From NCBI GenBank assembly GCA_035079385.1, contig JAVHKY010000026.1, positions 4,924,501 through 4,988,500 on the forward strand: DNA of 64,000 nt, read 5' to 3'. A model generated the notes under the pieces. That model was not told the origin of the DNA and did not search any database. It saw only the letters and a list, made by a program, of their open reading frames with translations. Made by a program: the position numbers and the translations under genes. Below are positions 60,520 through 64,000 of the stretch, piece after piece (position 1 is the stretch's first letter; every line of letters starts with the position of its first letter). Source of the stretch: Aspidiotus rigidus. Lineage: Eukaryota; Arthropoda; Insecta; Hemiptera; Diaspididae.

Positions 60520-63500
60520 GTACCCACGAGGAAACTGTCCAAATTATTCTCAAAATGATGTCATCACTATATGTATGGTATATATGGGGAAATTTGAAAA
60601 CATGGTTACAGAAGACGGTGATCAAGAATTTGAAACTGGTTTTAGCATAGGTAATTCATACTCAAAGTCAGACATACCTCGCCAGGATCCACTCGCTTCC
60701 TCTAGGCGATGGTTTGTTGTACAGGAAAGGTACCAAAAACAAGTAAAAAGTATTTATAGATGAAACTGTGACTTTTGGGAGATCTTATATGAGTAACTCG
60801 TATGCGAGTGAGTAAAATCGACTGCCTACCAAGAGGAAACTGATCATTAAAGAGACTTAGGCAGACAAAATCCGTATAGGTCTACTGCGAAAAAGAGGTA
60901 CGATGAGGATGGCCAATAATATTGTGACAGCTATACCCAAACGAATTACAAGCACTAAGATATGGCTGAAGACCGTCTCCCTGTCAAAAGCACCATACTG
61001 AGGAACAAATCATTGTAATTTTATACGATCGTAGCAAATTCGAAGTACTCGGGTTGAAGACTATCCTTCCAGTCGCACTTTTCAGTATTCATATACATAT
61101 CCACACCAATGAGGCGACCAGCGAATTCTAATAGGCGGGAATATAGAAGATCAAAGAAAGGTTATTCGGAGGGAGCTGGGAAAATTATCATATTTTATGT
61201 TATTGATAGAGTTACCGGAAGATGGCGAGCATGAGAATTCCTCTGTAAAATCGCAATTATTGGAAATTTAAATCATTATCATTGACGGTGTTTTTTGAGA
61301 GTTCGAGGAATGTAGCATGTTGTCGACTGATGAATGATGCTACAGATGACCCGATAGTAGCGCTTGGAAAATCAGCAGGAAACTTTATCATGTGTGTGGC
61401 GCATATACGTACTCGATTCTTTCTATTCATCCTATTTACAGGCATTTATGTAATTCTTTAGTTGATGCCGATTCATTGATCTTCCACGACATATTATATA
61501 GGTCAGAGTGATTATAAGAAATATTGATCCGCTCTTTTGTGGAGAAATAGTTGATGCAAAAGTATAAAAGCTTACACCGATTTGCACTCTTACAAACCAC
61601 CGAAACCGATTATATTTGTTCTCGTACAAAATAACCGCAATATAATGACTTTGCCAATTGAAAGTTCGGTCGTATTTCAGTTTTCAGGAGGTGACTTTAC
61701 GCGAATTTTTGTTGCTCGAAGTTAAAGAAATAATTTGTCTAACACAAATTGTTTCCATCTTCATATTATAGGATGCTTATCCGCCGACAAGATTTTTGAT
61801 ACAATATGATTCATGATTTAGTATTTTATATTATAATAAGAAAGGTTCACTCTCCCATTCCCGCGCTGTCTGGTGTATCATTTTTCTTGCCTTATTCTTA
61901 CCCCCCACAACGATATAACTTCCAATTCTTTTAGTAAAAATCTTTAATCCAGGGCTTGCTGACGTACACGTTTCATTTTAACACTTTCTATATCGTCGAA
62001 AATTAGTCTCAGCACAGAATTTATGTCCCTCACTAGTCTTGCATGCGGTCAGTTCGGCCACCAACTGGGCGTGTAAGACGTTCATTGAGTAGCGAGAAAA
62101 AGAAAAAAAAGGGTGTTTTTAACAATCACAATCGGAAGTTGGATAATAATCAACCATGGGAACAGTAATTTCGATATGAGATGGTAGAACTATCAGCTAC
62201 AGGTGCGTCAGCTTCGAAGCTAGATAATTTCGCACGGAAATATCGAACCATTGGTCATCGATACGTTGTCGAGAGATAGAACAGGTGAAATAAGGGACGT
62301 AACGATATCTTGCTAATGTGACTTGAAAATTTATTACTTTCGTAAAATCATCACCTACTTGGTATTTTTCAATAGAAGTCCCCCAAGAAGAGTTACAAGA
62401 AAATAGGGCAGAACGAATCAACAGATTTTGGATATGATGATGATCCTCTTGAGGAATTTCCTAGTACGAAGTTAAATTTGTGATAATTTAACTCGAAATG
62501 AATCGAAAAACAAAAGTAGACGGTGGGGGGATTCGCAAGATATAATGTTGAGTTGACGAATTATTGCAGTACTTGCAGTGTACTTTGGCAGAGCACTCTC
62601 ATCCCGCCCGTACAGATCGTGGGTTTTTATAAGCCTTTTTCACAACAAAAAATAATCTCACTGCGTTGTGCATAGAACATGAAAAATCATCAGTTTCGAG
62701 CAAAGGATGAAACTTTTTGCTTGTTGTCCTCACTCTTTAAAAATAGTACTTTAATTTCAAGTGCGGACTGTCTGATGTATTTGTCGTCCACTCTGCCTTA
62801 GCTTACCACCATCCCTGGACACACAGAATCTCTATGAAGCTTCACAACGACGTTTTCTTTAGTTCTCTACACTTTGAAAATGATATTATTCTACGAACGT
62901 TATTAGAGAACTATTTGTCCTTGGAGGTTGCTTCAAAATTTGGAGCAACGTGAGGAATTCTGCCCAAAAAATATTTAACGAATAAGCCTGTAGAACAATT
63001 TATCACAATTTTATCATCCGCAAGAAACATATTTTCAGACATACAAGGAAAATATTTCTTCTGTATGACCATGGTAGGAAATTTTTGAATGTATGTCACA
63101 TGTACGCATTTTGAAGACGTTCGAGGTTGATGTAGATGCTAAATTTCAGATAAGCGTTGTAGAAAATACTTCTCATCTCGTTTGTACAGTTATTTCACAG
63201 AATATTTGTGAACATTGAATGGCTGCGAATTTATTTGTTTTGACCATTTGGTAAAGCGCACAAGTTGAAAAATCTAAGTTCGAAAATTGATTCTTCCAGT
63301 ATTATTGTATTGCATGTGCATCTCAATAGACCGAAGGAAATAAGTGGCTGAGGGAGAGTAATAAATGTACCCAATTAAAACAGCAGTCACAAGTTTTTAA
63401 CCTAACCCGTATTCTGGACAGGAAGGAAGATCTGAGAAAAGCTGTGCAGGGACCTCGAAAATTTACCAACTTTAACATTTCATCTCAGAATTCAAATGCC
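60520..63500. other. Intronic sequence without recognisable element
   Basis: A frame pair at 60513-60763 immediately after the palindrome is unrecognised and may be a decayed transposon gene. The rest is AT-rich DNA with no named feature. Confidence 0.4.
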
Positions 63501-63509
63501 ACGACTGAA

Positions 63510-63644
63510 TGTGACCCCGTCCACAGAAACCCGGCCTAGTGTTCAATTACAATCAGGAGAAAAGAATCCTCCTTCCCTTGTAAAAGACTCTTTTCTCCTG
63601 ATCAATATCTAGCGCTAAGCCGGGTTTCTGTAGACGGGGTCACA
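63510..63644. mobile_element. Palindromic MITE, copy 1
   Basis: The whole 135-bp unit folds back on itself: TGTGACCCCGTCCACAGAAA at the left matches the reverse of TTTCTGTAGACGGGGTCACA at the right, and the inner ATCAGGAGAAAAGA pairs with CTTTTCTCCTGAT. It has no coding capacity. A diverged second copy in the same orientation lies 190 bp downstream. Confidence 0.85.
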
Positions 63645-63831
63645 AATATTTCAGTACCTTTCAAAAGTGTACTCGAACTCATGAACTTCTTCAGGGGTAT
63701 AAAAAGAACTGGAAGGGGGTTCATAATTACACCAGTCTAGAGTCAAAAGCTCGTTAGTCCACCTCTGACTTGACCTTGTTATATCTTTCAGAACTACTGT
63801 AACACGAATCATCTCGCACCTACTACATTTA

Positions 63832-63963
63832 TCCGTCTACAGAAACTCGCCTTAGTGTTCAATTACAATCAGGAGAAAAGGAATCTTCCTTCCTCTGGGA
63901 AAGATCCCTTTCTCCTGATCGATATTCAACGCTAAGGCGGGTTTCTGTATAGAAGGAATCACA
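63832..63963. mobile_element. Palindromic MITE, copy 2
   Basis: Shares the outer CCGTCTACAGAAACTCGCC and inner AATCAGGAGAAAAGGAATC with copy 1, and is also palindromic (CTTTCTCCTGATC and GCGGGTTTCTGTATAG on the right). The first seven bases of the left end have diverged. The two copies may be a tandem insertion or a duplication. Confidence 0.8.
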
Positions 63964-64000
63964 ATTATAGTGTACTGCTCACATCATCTGTTTTACTATG

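Larger units (their letters stand above)
39422..64000 (-). other. wingless intron 1, partial (at least 24.6 kb)
   Basis: Exon 2 is entered in phase 2, so the preceding exon must end in TG of a Trp codon, normally after another Trp. The plus strand was scanned for ACCACCA (a Trp-Trp codon pair abutting a GT donor). Only two places fit, near 58653 and 62805. Neither has a usable start codon in frame, so the signal-peptide exon probably lies beyond 64000. If so, all sequence to the right edge is intron. This is inference from absence. Confidence 0.75.

Noticed and set aside
62807..62845. Possible wingless exon 1 end with a GTAAGC donor (minus strand)
   Set aside because: A stop codon lies ten codons upstream of the Trp pair, there is no ATG, and no convincing acceptor precedes it.

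Overview
The window looks like arthropod, most likely insect, nuclear DNA. It is AT-rich, has no compact prokaryotic-style genes, carries many degraded transposons and microsatellites, and the only convincing host coding sequence is two exons of a Wnt1 (wingless) gene on the minus strand. I cannot fix the order of insect from the sequence alone.

Host gene. Exon 2 (39159-39421) and exon 3 (11478-11773) of wingless are both intact, with canonical splice sites and continuous reading frame across the junction. They are separated by a 27,385-bp intron. The splice phases (2 entering exon 2, 1 between exons 2 and 3, 0 leaving exon 3) are those of the ancestral animal Wnt1 gene. The signal-peptide exon and the exon or exons carrying the lipid-modified serine and the C-terminal cysteine-rich half were not found, so they probably lie beyond the right and left edges. 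The whole window is therefore probably intragenic: partial intron 3 (1-11477), intron 2 (11774-39158) and partial intron 1 (39422-64000).

Mobile DNA in the introns. I see at least six non-LTR retrotransposon fragments (near 1.9, 21.9, 36.5, 37.9, 48.1 and 52.8 kb), all in the plus orientation, antisense to wingless. There is a Ty3/gypsy pol remnant (12.7-13.8 kb, plus) and a Penelope-like element remnant (31.65-33.09 kb, minus) with inverted terminal copies. A putative terminal-repeat retrotransposon in miniature (TRIM) lies at 43917-44543. Non-autonomous DNA transposons include a pogo/Tc1-like MITE with TA duplication (7382-7831), an element with TIR CAGGGTGTCTACCAG and a 5-bp duplication (20810-21193), a larger diverged relative of it (28089-29352), a Harbinger-like MITE with TTA duplication nested in a LINE copy (48242-48677), and several palindromic elements (3321-4425, 27920-28064, 43514-43900, 63510-63644, 63832-63963).

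Other structure. Long near-perfect palindromes lie at 332-455 and 60312-60514. Dispersed blocks dense in the palindrome TGACGTCA occur near 8.1-9.3, 25.7, 28.3-29.2 and 57.1-57.6 kb. A degenerate family rich in AAATCGACTT-type words lies near 43.1, 44.6-45.1 and 56.4-57.1 kb. Runs of 9-18 G or C are scattered throughout. Between these repeats are CpG-containing blocks that look single-copy; they are where intronic enhancers of wingless could sit, but no specific site can be proven by reading alone. I found no rRNA, convincing tRNA or CRISPR array.
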